Part shown: positions 6,934 through 16,740 of the stretch, in pieces
Layout of the letters: every line of letters starts with the position of its first letter
How positions within the stretch are numbered: the stretch's first letter is position 1
Assembly (NCBI GenBank): GCA_021324015.1
Contig: JAJPJX010000211.1
Coordinates: 1 to 64,000 of the forward strand
Origin: Solibacteraceae bacterium
Lineage (GTDB): Bacteria; Acidobacteriota; Terriglobia; Bryobacterales; Bryobacteraceae
DNA: 64,000 nucleotides
Reading direction: 5' to 3'
Notes under the pieces: model-generated
Database searches by the model: none
What the model saw: the letters and a program-made list of their open reading frames with translations, nothing else
Told to the model about the DNA's origin: nothing
Position numbers and translations under genes: made by a program

Positions 6934-9900
6934 ATGTCACATCGTCTGTTCGCATTGCTCCTCCTGGCGGCGTCGGGATGGGTGGCGCTGTTCGCCCAGA
7001 CTCCGACTGCGACGCTCCAGGGAACCGTCGTGGACCCCAGCGGCGCCGTCGTGCCCGATGCCACGGTCGTGATCACCAACATCGGTACCAACGAGTCCGT
7101 TCAGGTTTCCACCTCGTCGGAAGGACGCTATCTCCGGCCGTTCCTGCCGCCGGGAACTTACGTCATCACCGTGGAAAAGACCGGTTTCCGAACGGTCCGG
7201 CAGGAGAACATCAAGCTCGATGTGGCCCAAAACCGGTCTGTCGATGTCACGCTCGAAGTGGGCGCCATCGCCCAGCAGGTGGAGATCAGCGCCGCACTGG
7301 CGGCCTTGGACATTAATACATCGTCCATCGGCCAGGTGATCGAGAACAAACGCATCATGGACCTGCCGCTGAACGGCCGCAGCCCGTTCTCCCTGGCCAA
7401 CCTGACGCCGGGCGTGAACCCCACCGGCGGCGGCGCGACACCGGCGATGGGCGGCGGGCGGAATGCCACCAGCGAATTGCAGATCGACGGCATGACCGAT
7501 ATCGCGCCCGAGAATAACATCGGGATCAACAACCGGGTTTATGAGCCGCAGGTGGACGCGGTAGCAGAGTTTTCCGTACAGGTAAACTCCCTGGCCGCCG
7601 AATATGGCCGGTTTGCGGGCGGCGTCATCAACGTGGTGACCAGGTCTGGAACCAATAGCATGCACGGCACAGCTTACGACTACTTGCGTAACAGCGTACT
7701 GGATGCCAACGACTTCTTTGCCAACCGCGCCGGGCGCGGAAAAGGCAGCTTCAAACGCAACCAGTGGGGCGGCACCGTAGGCGGGCCGATCTTTATCCCG
7801 CACCTGTACAACGGCAAGAACAAGTCGTTCTTCTTTGTGGGCTTCGAGGGGACCAATGCGCGCAGCCTGAGCGTCTACACGGGCACCGTGCCGCCGGCGG
7901 CCTGGCGTGCAGGCGATTTCTCGAATCTGAAGACCAGCGGCGGCCAGCCGATCACGATCTACGATCCGTCCACCGTCCGGGCGGATCCCAACAATCCGGG
8001 CAAGTACATCCGCGATCCGTTCGCGGGCAATTTGATTCCGTCGACTCGTTTTGATCCGGTGGCAGTGACGATGATGAAGTACTTCCCGGATCCGAATACG
8101 ACTCCGGTCAATCCTTATACCTACGCCAACGACTTCACCAGTTCGGGCACCGGGCCGAGCAACAGCTACCGCGTCGATACGCGCATCGACCACAGCTTTA
8201 GCGAGAAGTGGCGCATGTTCGCCCGGGTGTCAACAGGGTGGAGCAACAGTGTGTCGTTCAACGGCTTCGGCAATATCGCCTCGCCGACCGGCGGCGGTCC
8301 GGGCAGTGGGCGGGCCACTCAGCTTTCGCTCGACAACACCGTTACCATCAGTCCGACCCTGCTGCTGAATTTCCGCTACGGCTTCGGCCGTACCCGTTCG
8401 ACCAGCCTGCCCTTTTCGGACGGAATTGACCTGACGACGCTGGGCTTCCCGTCATACTACAACGACGCGGCGGCCCGGGAAGGCCGCGAATTCCCCAGGA
8501 TGGATTTCAGTGGCACTCTGGCGTCCCTGGGACAATCCGGTTGGACCCGCCTGTTCATGGCGCCGATGGTTCATTCGTGGACGGCGTCCATGACGAAAAT
8601 TCTGCCGAAACATACCATCAAGTTCGGAGGCGAGTATCGAAAGTTGCTGATCAACTTCCAGCAGGCGGGATACCCGTCGGGGAACTACTCGTTCACGAAT
8701 GGGTGGACGCAGCAGGAGATCGCAACTACAAGCGCGACGGCGGGATTCCCGATCGCTTCTTTCCTGCTCGGGCTCGGGAACAGCGGCACGACGATGACAG
8801 TGGACGGCACAGCCGCCTCTGCCAGTTCGTATTTTGCGGGGTATGTCCAGGATGACTGGAAGATCGCGCGCAAGCTGACCCTGAACATCGGGCTGCGGTA
8901 TGACGTCGACCTCCCGCGCACCGAGCGGTTCAACCGATACTCGTATTTCAACCTGTACGACCCTTCGCCCATCGCGGGCAAAGTCCCGGCATCCGCTTGC
9001 CCTGCGTGCGGGAACTTGATGGGCGCCATGCACTTTGTGACGCCGCAAGACCGCACCCAGACGCCGGCCGACCTCAACAACTTCGGTCCGCGGTTTGGCT
9101 TTGCCTGGAACGCTACCAGCAAGATGGTGGTGCGCGGCGGCTACGGCATCGCCTATGCACCTTCCCCGATGCAGGCCGCCGGGACGACGGGGGCCCCCGG
9201 TATGGAGGGCTTCCGGGACAGCACCACTTACAACAGCACGTACGACAGCATGCGGACCGTATTCGCCTACATCAGCAACCCGTTCCCGGTCGGCTTCAGC
9301 TTCCCTACGGGGACCAGCCTGGGAGCGTCTACTAAACTGGGAAGAGGCATCGGCGAATCGGTCTTCGACGCCTACCGCAACCCCTACGTGCAGGAATGGA
9401 ACCTGAATATCCAGCACGAAATACCGGGCAACATGGTGGCCGAGATCAGTTACCTGGGCAACCGCGGGATCGCGCTGATCGACGGAGAGGGCTCGTATCA
9501 GTACGATCAACTCGATCCGTCGTACATGAAGCTCGGCTCGGACCTGCTCAGGATCGTGCCCAATCCGTTCTATGGGATCATCACCGATCCCACGACAGCC
9601 TTGAGCAAACCGACGGTGGAGTACCGGCAGTTGCTGCGGCCGTGGCCGCAATACACGGGCATGAGCTCCTTCCGGAAGCCGAAGGCCGATTCGATTTATC
9701 ACGGCATGACGATCCGGGTGGACAAGCGCTTCTCGCAGGGCTTCAGTTTCCTGATGGCGTATACGGCCGGAAAGCTGATCGATAACGCATCCTCGGCGGT
9801 CAGTTTCCTGGGCCCGGTCGCCAGCGGACCGGAAACCGGAATCTCGGCCACGAAGCTGAATGCATATGATGAGCGGTTGGAGCGCTCCATCTCCTCCATG

Positions 9901-10464
9901 GACGTCGCCCAACGGGCGGTGTTCAGCTATGTCTACGAGTTGCCGTTCGGAAAAGGCAAGAAATTCGGCGGCAACGTGTCCGGAGTGGTGAGCCTGCTGA
10001 TCAGCGGCTGGCAGGTGAACGGAATCACCACATTCCAGAGCGGCCAGCCGATGTTCATCGGTGCGCTTTCGAACAATACTAATATCTACACAAACTCTCA
10101 GCGGGTGAACAACAACGGCCACAGCGCCAAGATCACGGGCGGCACTGTGGACTCGAGGCTGAAACAATGGTTTGACACCAGCGTCTTTTCGCAGCCCGCT
10201 GCGTACACCTTCGGCAATACCGCGCGCACGCTCCCCGATGTGCGCGTGCCGGGCCTGAAGTACACCGACCTGTCGTTCTTCAAGAACACCTATTTGAGGG
10301 GTGAACAACTGACCTTGCAGTACCGGCTCGAGATGTTCAACGCCTTCAATACCCCGCAGTGGGGCAGGCCGGGGCCGGGGCTCGGTACCGGCAACTTTGG
10401 CGTCATCAGCGGCACTTCTCAGGCGCCGCGTAATATCCAGATGGCGCTCAAGCTGCTCTTCTGA
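6934..10464 (+). CDS. TonB-dependent receptor with carboxypeptidase-regulatory-like domain (Oar-like)
   Basis: An outer-membrane protein of 1176 residues. Order: signal peptide (HRLFALLLLAASGWVALFAQ), a carboxypeptidase-regulatory-like beta domain at about residues 25-105 (LQGTVVDPSGAVVPDATVVI, later GRYLRPFLPPGTYVITVEK), a plug containing LPLNGRSPFSLANLTPGVNP, then a large beta-barrel ending in the hydrophobic LKLLF typical of outer-membrane barrels. The start was placed at the ATG before the signal peptide, preceded by GAGAGG; upstream in-frame codons would spoil the signal. These Oar-like receptors are common in Acidobacteriota and are presumed to import large substrates. Divergent from the fucosidase operon and followed by glycosidases, so a glycan ligand is plausible (inference). 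Confidence 0.93.
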   Translation: MSHRLFALLLLAASGWVALFAQTPTATLQGTVVDPSGAVVPDATVVITNIGTNESVQVSTSSEGRYLRPFLPPGTYVITVEKTGFRTVRQENIKLDVAQNRSVDVTLEVGAIAQQVEISAALAALDINTSSIGQVIENKRIMDLPLNGRSPFSLANLTPGVNPTGGGATPAMGGGRNATSELQIDGMTDIAPENNIGINNRVYEPQVDAVAEFSVQVNSLAAEYGRFAGGVINVVTRSGTNSMHGTAYDYLRNSVLDANDFFANRAGRGKGSFKRNQWGGTVGGPIFIPHLYNGKNKSFFFVGFEGTNARSLSVYTGTVPPAAWRAGDFSNLKTSGGQPITIYDPSTVRADPNNPGKYIRDPFAGNLIPSTRFDPVAVTMMKYFPDPNTTPVNPYTYANDFTSSGTGPSNSYRVDTRIDHSFSEKWRMFARVSTGWSNSVSFNGFGNIASPTGGGPGSGRATQLSLDNTVTISPTLLLNFRYGFGRTRSTSLPFSDGIDLTTLGFPSYYNDAAAREGREFPRMDFSGTLASLGQSGWTRLFMAPMVHSWTASMTKILPKHTIKFGGEYRKLLINFQQAGYPSGNYSFTNGWTQQEIATTSATAGFPIASFLLGLGNSGTTMTVDGTAASASSYFAGYVQDDWKIARKLTLNIGLRYDVDLPRTERFNRYSYFNLYDPSPIAGKVPASACPACGNLMGAMHFVTPQDRTQTPADLNNFGPRFGFAWNATSKMVVRGGYGIAYAPSPMQAAGTTGAPGMEGFRDSTTYNSTYDSMRTVFAYISNPFPVGFSFPTGTSLGASTKLGRGIGESVFDAYRNPYVQEWNLNIQHEIPGNMVAEISYLGNRGIALIDGEGSYQYDQLDPSYMKLGSDLLRIVPNPFYGIITDPTTALSKPTVEYRQLLRPWPQYTGMSSFRKPKADSIYHGMTIRVDKRFSQGFSFLMAYTAGKLIDNASSAVSFLGPVASGPETGISATKLNAYDERLERSISSMDVAQRAVFSYVYELPFGKGKKFGGNVSGVVSLLISGWQVNGITTFQSGQPMFIGALSNNTNIYTNSQRVNNNGHSAKITGGTVDSRLKQWFDTSVFSQPAAYTFGNTARTLPDVRVPGLKYTDLSFFKNTYLRGEQLTLQYRLEMFNAFNTPQWGRPGPGLGTGNFGVISGTSQAPRNIQMALKLLF

Positions 10465-10489
10465 CCGGGCGCGCAACGCGCTACCATCA

Positions 10490-10515
10490 GGTGACGGGCC
10501 TCGCGGCCCGTCACC
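10490..10515. terminator. Strong hairpin between TonB receptor and glycosidase genes
   Basis: An 11-bp perfect stem (GGTGACGGGCC / GGCCCGTCACC) with a TCGC tetraloop lies in the 62-nt gap. No U-tract follows, so it may stabilise or end the receptor transcript rather than act as a classical intrinsic terminator. Confidence 0.5.
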
Positions 10516-10526
10516 ACAATAGTTCC

Positions 10527-12332
10527 ATGTGGATTTTCAGGTCGCCGATTTGCGCGCTCGCGATGGCGTTTCCGCTGTTGTCCGGAACCAGCCGGTGGGC
10601 AGCGCAGGAGAAGCTGTCGGTCGGGCAGGCCAAGGTCCTCACGACGGCTCCGGTCCAGTGGCAGCGGGTGGAGTTGCGGGCCGCGGTCACGGGCACGTAT
10701 ACCACGCCCTTCGATCCCGACGAGATCGCGGTGGATGCAGAAATCACGGCGCCATCGGGAAGGAAATGTTCGGCTCCCGCATTCTTTTACCAGAGGTTTG
10801 AGAGGGAGGTCCGGGGCGGGCGCGACAACACCACCCGGGAGATCATGACGGCGGTGGATCCGCCGGAGTGGCGCGTGCGCTTGATGCCTTCGGAGGCGGG
10901 GACGTATACGGTCCGGATCACGGCGCGCGACCACAGCGGGACCGTTTCGGGACCCGCGGTCCAGCTTACGGTGCAATCCGGGGTGGCGCACGGGTACCTG
11001 CGGGTTTCGCGGAAAGACCCGCATTACTTCGAATTCGAAGATGGCACGCCCTACTTTGCCATTGGCGAGAACCTGGTGGAAGGACCGCTTTCGGAATACT
11101 ACCGCTGGATCCCGCGGCTGTCCCAGAACGGCGGCAACTACATCCGGCTGTGGATTGGGCATCCCTACTTCGCGCTCGAACTCGGCCCGATGGGCGAGTA
11201 CCGCCTGGACAATGCCTGGCGCCTGGATCAGGTAATGGAACTCAGCGAGGAGCACGGCATTTACCAGAAGATGTGCATCGACTGGATCCGGCACATCACA
11301 CCAAGAGTCGAGCCTCGCAAGCAATTCGATCTGGAAGACTACGCCTATAGCATCAGCAACGGCGGCCCCTGCGGCAAGATGCGCGATTTTTTCGCGCTGC
11401 CCGAGGCGCGGCGCCTGTTCCGTAACCGGCTGCGCTACACGGTGGCGCGCTGGGGCTACAGCACCCATGTCATGGCCTGGGAACTGTGGAACGAAGTCAA
11501 TGCCGTGGACCGCGAGGTAAGTGGAGACCGCCCATTACTCCTGGACTGGAACCGCGAGATGTGCGCTTACCTGAAACAAATCGACCCCGCGCACATGACC
11601 ACGAACAGCCTCGGCTCCAGCGGCTTCTGGCCGGAGATGTGGCGGATGCCGGAAAATGATTTCGCGCAGATGCATAACTACTACGGTTGGCACCGCCCTG
11701 AGGACGAAGAACTGGCGCACGACATGGCCGGGCTGGCACTCAAGTGGATGGAGCCGGTGCGTCATTTCGGCAAACCGTTCCTTTTCGCGGAATTCGGCAT
11801 TATTCGCGAGAAGCCGGATTTCCGCAAGCTGTGCGATGCGGATACGCGCGGCGTTCACCTTCACAACGGCCTCTGGGCGCCGCTGGCTTTCGGTGCCGCG
11901 GGGACCGGTGCGCTGTGGTGGTGGGGCCAATACGTCGATCCGAAGGATTTGTACTTCCAGTTCCTGCCGGTTGCCAGGTTTGCGGCAGATATTCCCTGGA
12001 CCACCGCGGGGTTCGAGCAGGCCCGTGTGGAGACGAATAATACGCAGGTGCGCGCCATAGGCTTGCGCGGGAAATCTCTTTCCATCTTATGGATCCAGAA
12101 CCGCGCGCACACCTGGTGGAATGTCGTCCACAATGTGCCGATTCCGCGGGTCGAGGGAGCGTCTGTCACTCTGAACGATGTGGAGCCTGGCCGCTACCGC
12201 GTCGAGGTCTGGGACACCTGGAACGGCGCCCCCGTAGAGTCGAGCCAGGTGAACGCGCCTGAGGGCGCCGCCCGCATTCCGATTCCGCCGCTCGAACGCG
12301 ATCTTGCGGTGAAGGTTCACCGCCTCGAATGA
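10527..12332 (+). CDS. Clan GH-A glycoside hydrolase with DUF5060-like N-terminal domain
   Basis: A probable secreted glycosidase of 601 residues. After a signal peptide (PICALAMAFPLLSG) comes a beta-sandwich resembling DUF5060 (VQWQRVELRAAVTGTYTTPF), then a TIM barrel in which WELWNEVNAV near residue 321 holds the acid/base Glu and PFLFAEFGI near 421 the nucleophile Glu, as in GH5-like enzymes. A small C-terminal beta domain ends the protein. The ATG has no clear ribosome site and lies just after a strong hairpin; an in-frame GTG at 10491 is possible. Its stop overlaps the next glycosidase gene (ATGA), so the two are translationally coupled. Substrate unknown. Confidence 0.82.
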   Translation: MWIFRSPICALAMAFPLLSGTSRWAAQEKLSVGQAKVLTTAPVQWQRVELRAAVTGTYTTPFDPDEIAVDAEITAPSGRKCSAPAFFYQRFEREVRGGRDNTTREIMTAVDPPEWRVRLMPSEAGTYTVRITARDHSGTVSGPAVQLTVQSGVAHGYLRVSRKDPHYFEFEDGTPYFAIGENLVEGPLSEYYRWIPRLSQNGGNYIRLWIGHPYFALELGPMGEYRLDNAWRLDQVMELSEEHGIYQKMCIDWIRHITPRVEPRKQFDLEDYAYSISNGGPCGKMRDFFALPEARRLFRNRLRYTVARWGYSTHVMAWELWNEVNAVDREVSGDRPLLLDWNREMCAYLKQIDPAHMTTNSLGSSGFWPEMWRMPENDFAQMHNYYGWHRPEDEELAHDMAGLALKWMEPVRHFGKPFLFAEFGIIREKPDFRKLCDADTRGVHLHNGLWAPLAFGAAGTGALWWWGQYVDPKDLYFQFLPVARFAADIPWTTAGFEQARVETNNTQVRAIGLRGKSLSILWIQNRAHTWWNVVHNVPIPRVEGASVTLNDVEPGRYRVEVWDTWNGAPVESSQVNAPEGAARIPIPPLERDLAVKVHRLE

Positions 12333-14254
12333 GTTTGAGGACCCTGATTATGCGCTGCTGGTTGATTCTGGTATGCCTGTGCCTTCCTGCGGCGGCGGTC
12401 GAAAAAGCCGCCTACGACAGCAACGGGCGGATCATCGCCCTGCTCTCGCAAGCCGAGGATGTCGAAGCCGTTTCGAATCTCGTAGCGGTGCTGCCCACCG
12501 GCAAGCGCATTCCTCTCCAGTTAAGGCGCCGCGACCGGCGCGGCGTCGTGCGCCAGGGACGGGAACTGGCGTGGTCCGGCGATTTCGAACTGCCGGACGG
12601 CGGCAAGGGACGGATGGAATTCAAGGCGGAAGAGGACTCCTCCGGAGTGCGCTATGCGAGCACGGTCACCGCGGAGACGCCGCTCGACGTGGACGGCATC
12701 GAACTAACGCTGGACCTGCCGCGAGCCGTCTTTGTCGGCGGCAAGGTCACGCCGGAAGGCGCCGAACCTCTGCCGTTAAGCGCCACCAAGCCGTCCGACC
12801 CGGTGTTCTATCGGGGCGACACGGCGTCTCTGCGCTTTGACGACTCGGCCGGCTACATCTCGCTGGCGATCGGCTTTGGGGAACCGCACGCGGCTCAGGC
12901 GGTGGATCGGTGGGATGCCCAGGGCCGTTCCTTCCAGGTGCGCGCGGCCCTCAAGCGCGGGGCGTTCAACGCCGGCGAGTCCGCCAGCCTCAGCGCATCG
13001 CTCCGACTCACCAACACCACGCCGGCGCAGCCCGTCCGGCTCACCTTGGACGCCTCCAAGCCGCGCTATCACTTCGACGGCTTCGGCGGCAACTATTGCT
13101 GGAATAACCTCTCGCCCGTATCCGCCTACACGCGCAAGAACCTCAAGCTCGCTTGGGCGCGCACCGAAATGAAGCTGCTGCAATGGGACAAGCAGCGCGA
13201 CAACCCCGGTCCCGAGATCCGCGCCGATCTGGAGGCCATGCGTGATTTTCAGCGCTTGGGAGTGCCCTACGTCATCAGCATCTGGTGGCTGCCCGAGCGT
13301 TTTTACACCGACCCCTACGAGAAGCCCCGCATGGCCCACTTCCGCCTCATCAAGCCCGAGAAGTGGGATGAGTTGCTGGACCTGTTGGGCAGTTACCTGC
13401 TCTACGCCAGACGCGAATACGGCGTGGAACCCGATCTGTTCTCCTTCAACGAGGCCAATATCGGCGTCTACGTGGGCCTCACGCCGGAGACCCACGCGGA
13501 GACCATCAAGCGCATCGGCGCATACTTTCACAAGCTGGGCCTGAAGACCAAAATGCTGCTCGGCGACGCCACCGGGCCGCGCGATACGCACAAGTTCGTG
13601 CTGGATGCCGCGGCCGATCCGGAAGCCATGCAATACGTCGGCGCCGTGGCCTTTCATTCCTGGGGCGGCGGCACCCCGGAGCAATACGCCGCCTGGGGAG
13701 ACGTCGGTGAGTGGCTGAAGCTGCCGCTGCTGGTGACCGAACTCGGCGTGGACGCGGCGGCCTATTACACGCGCTCCTGGGATAGCTACCAGTACGGGCT
13801 GCGCGAAGCCAGAATGACGCAGGAACTCCTGCTCTACGCCCGCCCGCAAGGCACGCAGTTCTGGCAATTCACCAACGACTACGCGCTGGCGCGCGCCCGC
13901 CCGGACGGCACGGTCGAACCCTCCGCCCGCTTCTGGCTGATGAAGCACTTCACCGATCTCACGCCGCAGAAGAGCGAAGCCCTCGAAACTGCCTCGGATC
14001 AGCGCAGCGTGCTGCTTACCGCCTTCCGGAACGGCAATCGCTACGCGCTGCACATCCTGAACCTCGCCGCCGGCCGCGAAGCCTCGCTGGAGGGCGTACC
14101 CGATGCCGAGTGGCGCGTCGTCGAGACCACGGAAGCGGCCTCATTTCAAACGCAGCCTGCCTTGCGCTCCAGCGAAGGAAAACTCGCCCTGAAGCTGCCC
14201 TCCCGGTCGCTGGTGACCATTACCGCGGAAGGCGCCCCGATCAGCACGCAATAG
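12329..14254 (+). CDS. GH30-like clan GH-A glycosidase
   Basis: A secreted protein of 641 residues with a signal peptide (CWLILVCLCLPAAA), an N-terminal beta-rich region of about 230 residues, and a catalytic barrel starting at HFDGFGGNYCWN, the typical opening of GH30 and related families. The acid/base Glu is in FSFNEANIGVYV near residue 375 and the nucleophile Glu in LLVTELGVDAA near 470. A C-terminal beta domain completes the GH30 pattern. The first ATG overlaps the preceding stop as ATGA; a second in-frame ATG at 12350 is a possible start. GH39 or GH79 are alternatives because only motifs were used. Confidence 0.75.
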   Translation: MSLRTLIMRCWLILVCLCLPAAAVEKAAYDSNGRIIALLSQAEDVEAVSNLVAVLPTGKRIPLQLRRRDRRGVVRQGRELAWSGDFELPDGGKGRMEFKAEEDSSGVRYASTVTAETPLDVDGIELTLDLPRAVFVGGKVTPEGAEPLPLSATKPSDPVFYRGDTASLRFDDSAGYISLAIGFGEPHAAQAVDRWDAQGRSFQVRAALKRGAFNAGESASLSASLRLTNTTPAQPVRLTLDASKPRYHFDGFGGNYCWNNLSPVSAYTRKNLKLAWARTEMKLLQWDKQRDNPGPEIRADLEAMRDFQRLGVPYVISIWWLPERFYTDPYEKPRMAHFRLIKPEKWDELLDLLGSYLLYARREYGVEPDLFSFNEANIGVYVGLTPETHAETIKRIGAYFHKLGLKTKMLLGDATGPRDTHKFVLDAAADPEAMQYVGAVAFHSWGGGTPEQYAAWGDVGEWLKLPLLVTELGVDAAAYYTRSWDSYQYGLREARMTQELLLYARPQGTQFWQFTNDYALARARPDGTVEPSARFWLMKHFTDLTPQKSEALETASDQRSVLLTAFRNGNRYALHILNLAAGREASLEGVPDAEWRVVETTEAASFQTQPALRSSEGKLALKLPSRSLVTITAEGAPISTQ

Positions 14255-14289
14255 GCCAGTCCGGCTACGGGATATGTTATTTAAAGAGG

Positions 14290-15129
14290 ATGCGGTTTCA
14301 AGCTATCCAGTGCGCCGTGGCCGGCGCGCTGTTCGTGTCCGCGTTGCTGGCCCAGCGGAATGCCGGCCCGGCTTCTGAGGCCAATCCGCTCGGGCACGAC
14401 CCGCAGGCGGTGGCCCAAGGCCACGAACTCTACAATCACAACTGCACCGTGTGCCACGGGCTGAATGGGGCTGCCGGAGACCGCGGCCCGGCTTTGGGCG
14501 CCGGGCGTTCCCACGTGATCCGTACCGACAAGGCCCTCTTTGAGGCGATCCAGAATGGCATTCCGGGAACGGCCATGCCGCCCTTCTCTTTGCCCGCCAC
14601 GGACATCTGGAAAGTGGTGGCGTACATCCGCAGCCTGCGAGCCACCGCGTCCGACGCTTTCGTCCCTGGCGACGCCGCCCGCGGCGAGCAGATCTTCTGG
14701 GGCCAGGGCCGCTGCGGCAACTGCCACATGATCCGCGGCCGCGGCGGCATCAGCGGGCCGGACCTCTCCAATGTCGGCGGCGAGCGGACGCTTGAATCCA
14801 TCCGCGACTCGCTCACCAAGCCGAAGCAGCCGATCCCCGGCGGATATCAGCCCGTGGAAGTGGTCACCGCCGACGGACGGCGCCTCTCCGGCATCGCCAA
14901 AAACGACAATAACTTCTCCCTGCAACTCCTCGATAGCCACGACCGGCTGCAACTGTTCACCGCCGGAGAACTCCGCCAGGTCCTCTATGCAAAACAGTCT
15001 CTGATGCCCAGCAATTACGACCGTGTGCTCAAACCATCCGAATTCCAGGATCTGCTCGCTTTCCTCAGCCGCCAGGTGGTCCACAAGGTGGAACGCCGCC
15101 GGCGGAGCGAGGAGGACGACGAACAATGA
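14290..15129 (+). CDS. Dihaem cytochrome c, partner of PQQ dehydrogenase
   Basis: A periplasmic protein of 279 residues with a signal peptide and two CXXCH haem sites, CTVCH and CGNCH. The first domain has its Met ligand in TAMPPFSLP. The second has an insertion (VVTADGRRLSGIAKNDNN, later SLMPSNYD) resembling the putative haem-binding module often seen in Planctomycetes and Acidobacteria. AAAGAGG immediately precedes the ATG. The stop overlaps the start of the PQQ dehydrogenase gene by 4 bp, so this cytochrome is very probably the electron acceptor of that enzyme. Confidence 0.88.
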   Translation: MRFQAIQCAVAGALFVSALLAQRNAGPASEANPLGHDPQAVAQGHELYNHNCTVCHGLNGAAGDRGPALGAGRSHVIRTDKALFEAIQNGIPGTAMPPFSLPATDIWKVVAYIRSLRATASDAFVPGDAARGEQIFWGQGRCGNCHMIRGRGGISGPDLSNVGGERTLESIRDSLTKPKQPIPGGYQPVEVVTADGRRLSGIAKNDNNFSLQLLDSHDRLQLFTAGELRQVLYAKQSLMPSNYDRVLKPSEFQDLLAFLSRQVVHKVERRRRSEEDDEQ

Positions 15130-16739
15130 ACGGTTACGCCGCTTCTCTGTGCCTGGCTGGCGCGCTGCTCTCATCCGCGGCTGCCCAGGTCACCTACCAG
15201 GACCTTTTGAAAGCCGATCCGGCTAATTGGCTCACTTACTCGGGTTCTTATAACTCGCAGCGCCACAGCTTGCTCAAGCAGATCAATACGGCCAACGCGC
15301 GGGCCCTGGTGCCCAAATGGATTTACCACGTGCCCGGCGCCGGCAGGCTGGAGAGCGTGCCGCTGGTGGTGGACGGGGTGATGTATCTTTCCCAGCCGAA
15401 CGAGGTGTTCGCGCTGGACGGCCGGACGGGGCGCCTCATCTGGCAGCACCGGCGTGAGCCGGCCATGCGCCGGGGCCCGAACCGGGGAGTGGCGGTGCTC
15501 GGCAACCGGGTCTATTACACGACGCCGGATGCCTACCTGGTCGCGCTCGACGCGCGCACCGGCAGCCTCCTTTGGCAATCGAAAATCGCCGAGGCCAAGG
15601 AAGGCTACTGGGCGCCCGCCGCGCCGCTCGTACTCAACCGGAAGATCATCACCGGCGTCGCGCCCGGCGATTACGGCATGAACGGTCTGCTGGCCGCCTT
15701 CGACGCGTCCACCGGCGAGCGCCTCTGGCGCTGGAACGCCATTCCACGCCCCGGCGAACCCGGCGGGGATACCTGGGCCGGGGATTCCTGGAAGACCGCC
15801 GGCGGCGACACCTGGCTGACCGGCAGCTATGATCCGGAACTGAACGTCATTTACTGGGGCATCGGCAACCCCGCGCCGGACTTCAACGGCGACCTGCGCA
15901 AGGGCGATAACCTCTACACCGAGTGCATGGTGGCTCTGGATGCCGACACCGGCAAGATGAAGTGGTATTTCCAGTTCACGCCGCACGACCTGCTCGACTG
16001 GGATGCCGTGGAGATTCCAGTGCTGGTGGATGCCGAATATCAGGGCCGCCGGCGCAAACTTCTGATCCAGGCCAATCGCAACGGCTTCTATTACGTGCTC
16101 GACCGCGTTACCGGCCAATTCCTGCACGGCACGCCCTTCGTGCACTCCGTCAACTGGGCGAAAGGTCTGACGCCGGAGGGCCGCCCGATCCTGGTTCCAG
16201 GCGTGGAGCCGAGTCTTCAGGGCACCAAGGTCTGCCCGTCAACCTCCGGCGCCACCAACTGGATGTCTCCCGCCTACAACCCGGATACGGGCTTGTTCTA
16301 CGTGGCCGCCCTCGAAGGCTGCGGCATCAACACCAAATCATACGAGGAATTCCGCCCCGGCGGCTTTCCGTTCGACGCCACCGGCTATATTGAAAGCCCC
16401 CAGGAACCGCGCCAGTTATACGTCCGTGCGCTCGAGTTGACCACCGGTAAGCTGGTGTGGGAATTCAAGCAGATCGGCTCGCGAGCCTATGGCGCGGGTC
16501 TGCTCTCCACCGCCGGCGGCCTCATCTTCGCCGGCTGCGACCAGGGGATCTTCACCGCTCTCGATGCCCGCAGCGGAAAGCCGCTCTGGCATTTCAACAC
16601 CGGCCAGGCGATTTCGGCTTCGCCCATGACCTACAGTTTCAAAGGCCGGCAGTACGTGGCAGTGGAGGCCGGCTCCAACGTAATCGTCTTCGGCTTGTTC
16701 GAGGATTCGGAGGAATCCACCTTCGGCCGGACGCAGTAG
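15126..16739 (+). CDS. PQQ-dependent alcohol/sugar dehydrogenase
   Basis: A periplasmic quinoprotein of 537 residues with a signal peptide and an eight-bladed propeller of W-motif repeats (ALDGRTGRLIWQH, ALDARTGSLLWQS, AFDASTGERLWRW, ALDADTGKMKWYF). WLTGSYDPELNVIYWGIGNP and HDLLDWDAVEIPV match the calcium/PQQ site region and catalytic Asp of methanol/ethanol dehydrogenase relatives. The start overlaps the cytochrome c stop (ATGA). It oxidises an alcohol or sugar and passes electrons to that cytochrome. A decayed AbiEi-like gene begins right after its TAG. The substrate cannot be read from sequence. Confidence 0.9.
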   Translation: MNGYAASLCLAGALLSSAAAQVTYQDLLKADPANWLTYSGSYNSQRHSLLKQINTANARALVPKWIYHVPGAGRLESVPLVVDGVMYLSQPNEVFALDGRTGRLIWQHRREPAMRRGPNRGVAVLGNRVYYTTPDAYLVALDARTGSLLWQSKIAEAKEGYWAPAAPLVLNRKIITGVAPGDYGMNGLLAAFDASTGERLWRWNAIPRPGEPGGDTWAGDSWKTAGGDTWLTGSYDPELNVIYWGIGNPAPDFNGDLRKGDNLYTECMVALDADTGKMKWYFQFTPHDLLDWDAVEIPVLVDAEYQGRRRKLLIQANRNGFYYVLDRVTGQFLHGTPFVHSVNWAKGLTPEGRPILVPGVEPSLQGTKVCPSTSGATNWMSPAYNPDTGLFYVAALEGCGINTKSYEEFRPGGFPFDATGYIESPQEPRQLYVRALELTTGKLVWEFKQIGSRAYGAGLLSTAGGLIFAGCDQGIFTALDARSGKPLWHFNTGQAISASPMTYSFKGRQYVAVEAGSNVIVFGLFEDSEESTFGRTQ

Positions 16740-16740
16740 C

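Noticed and set aside
6937-8193. 418-codon frame antisense to the TonB receptor
   Set aside because: Shadow of the receptor coding sequence without ribosome site or recognisable domain.
10490-10515. REP or transposon inverted repeat
   Set aside because: Only one copy was noticed and it lies between two co-directional genes; an RNA hairpin is the simpler reading.
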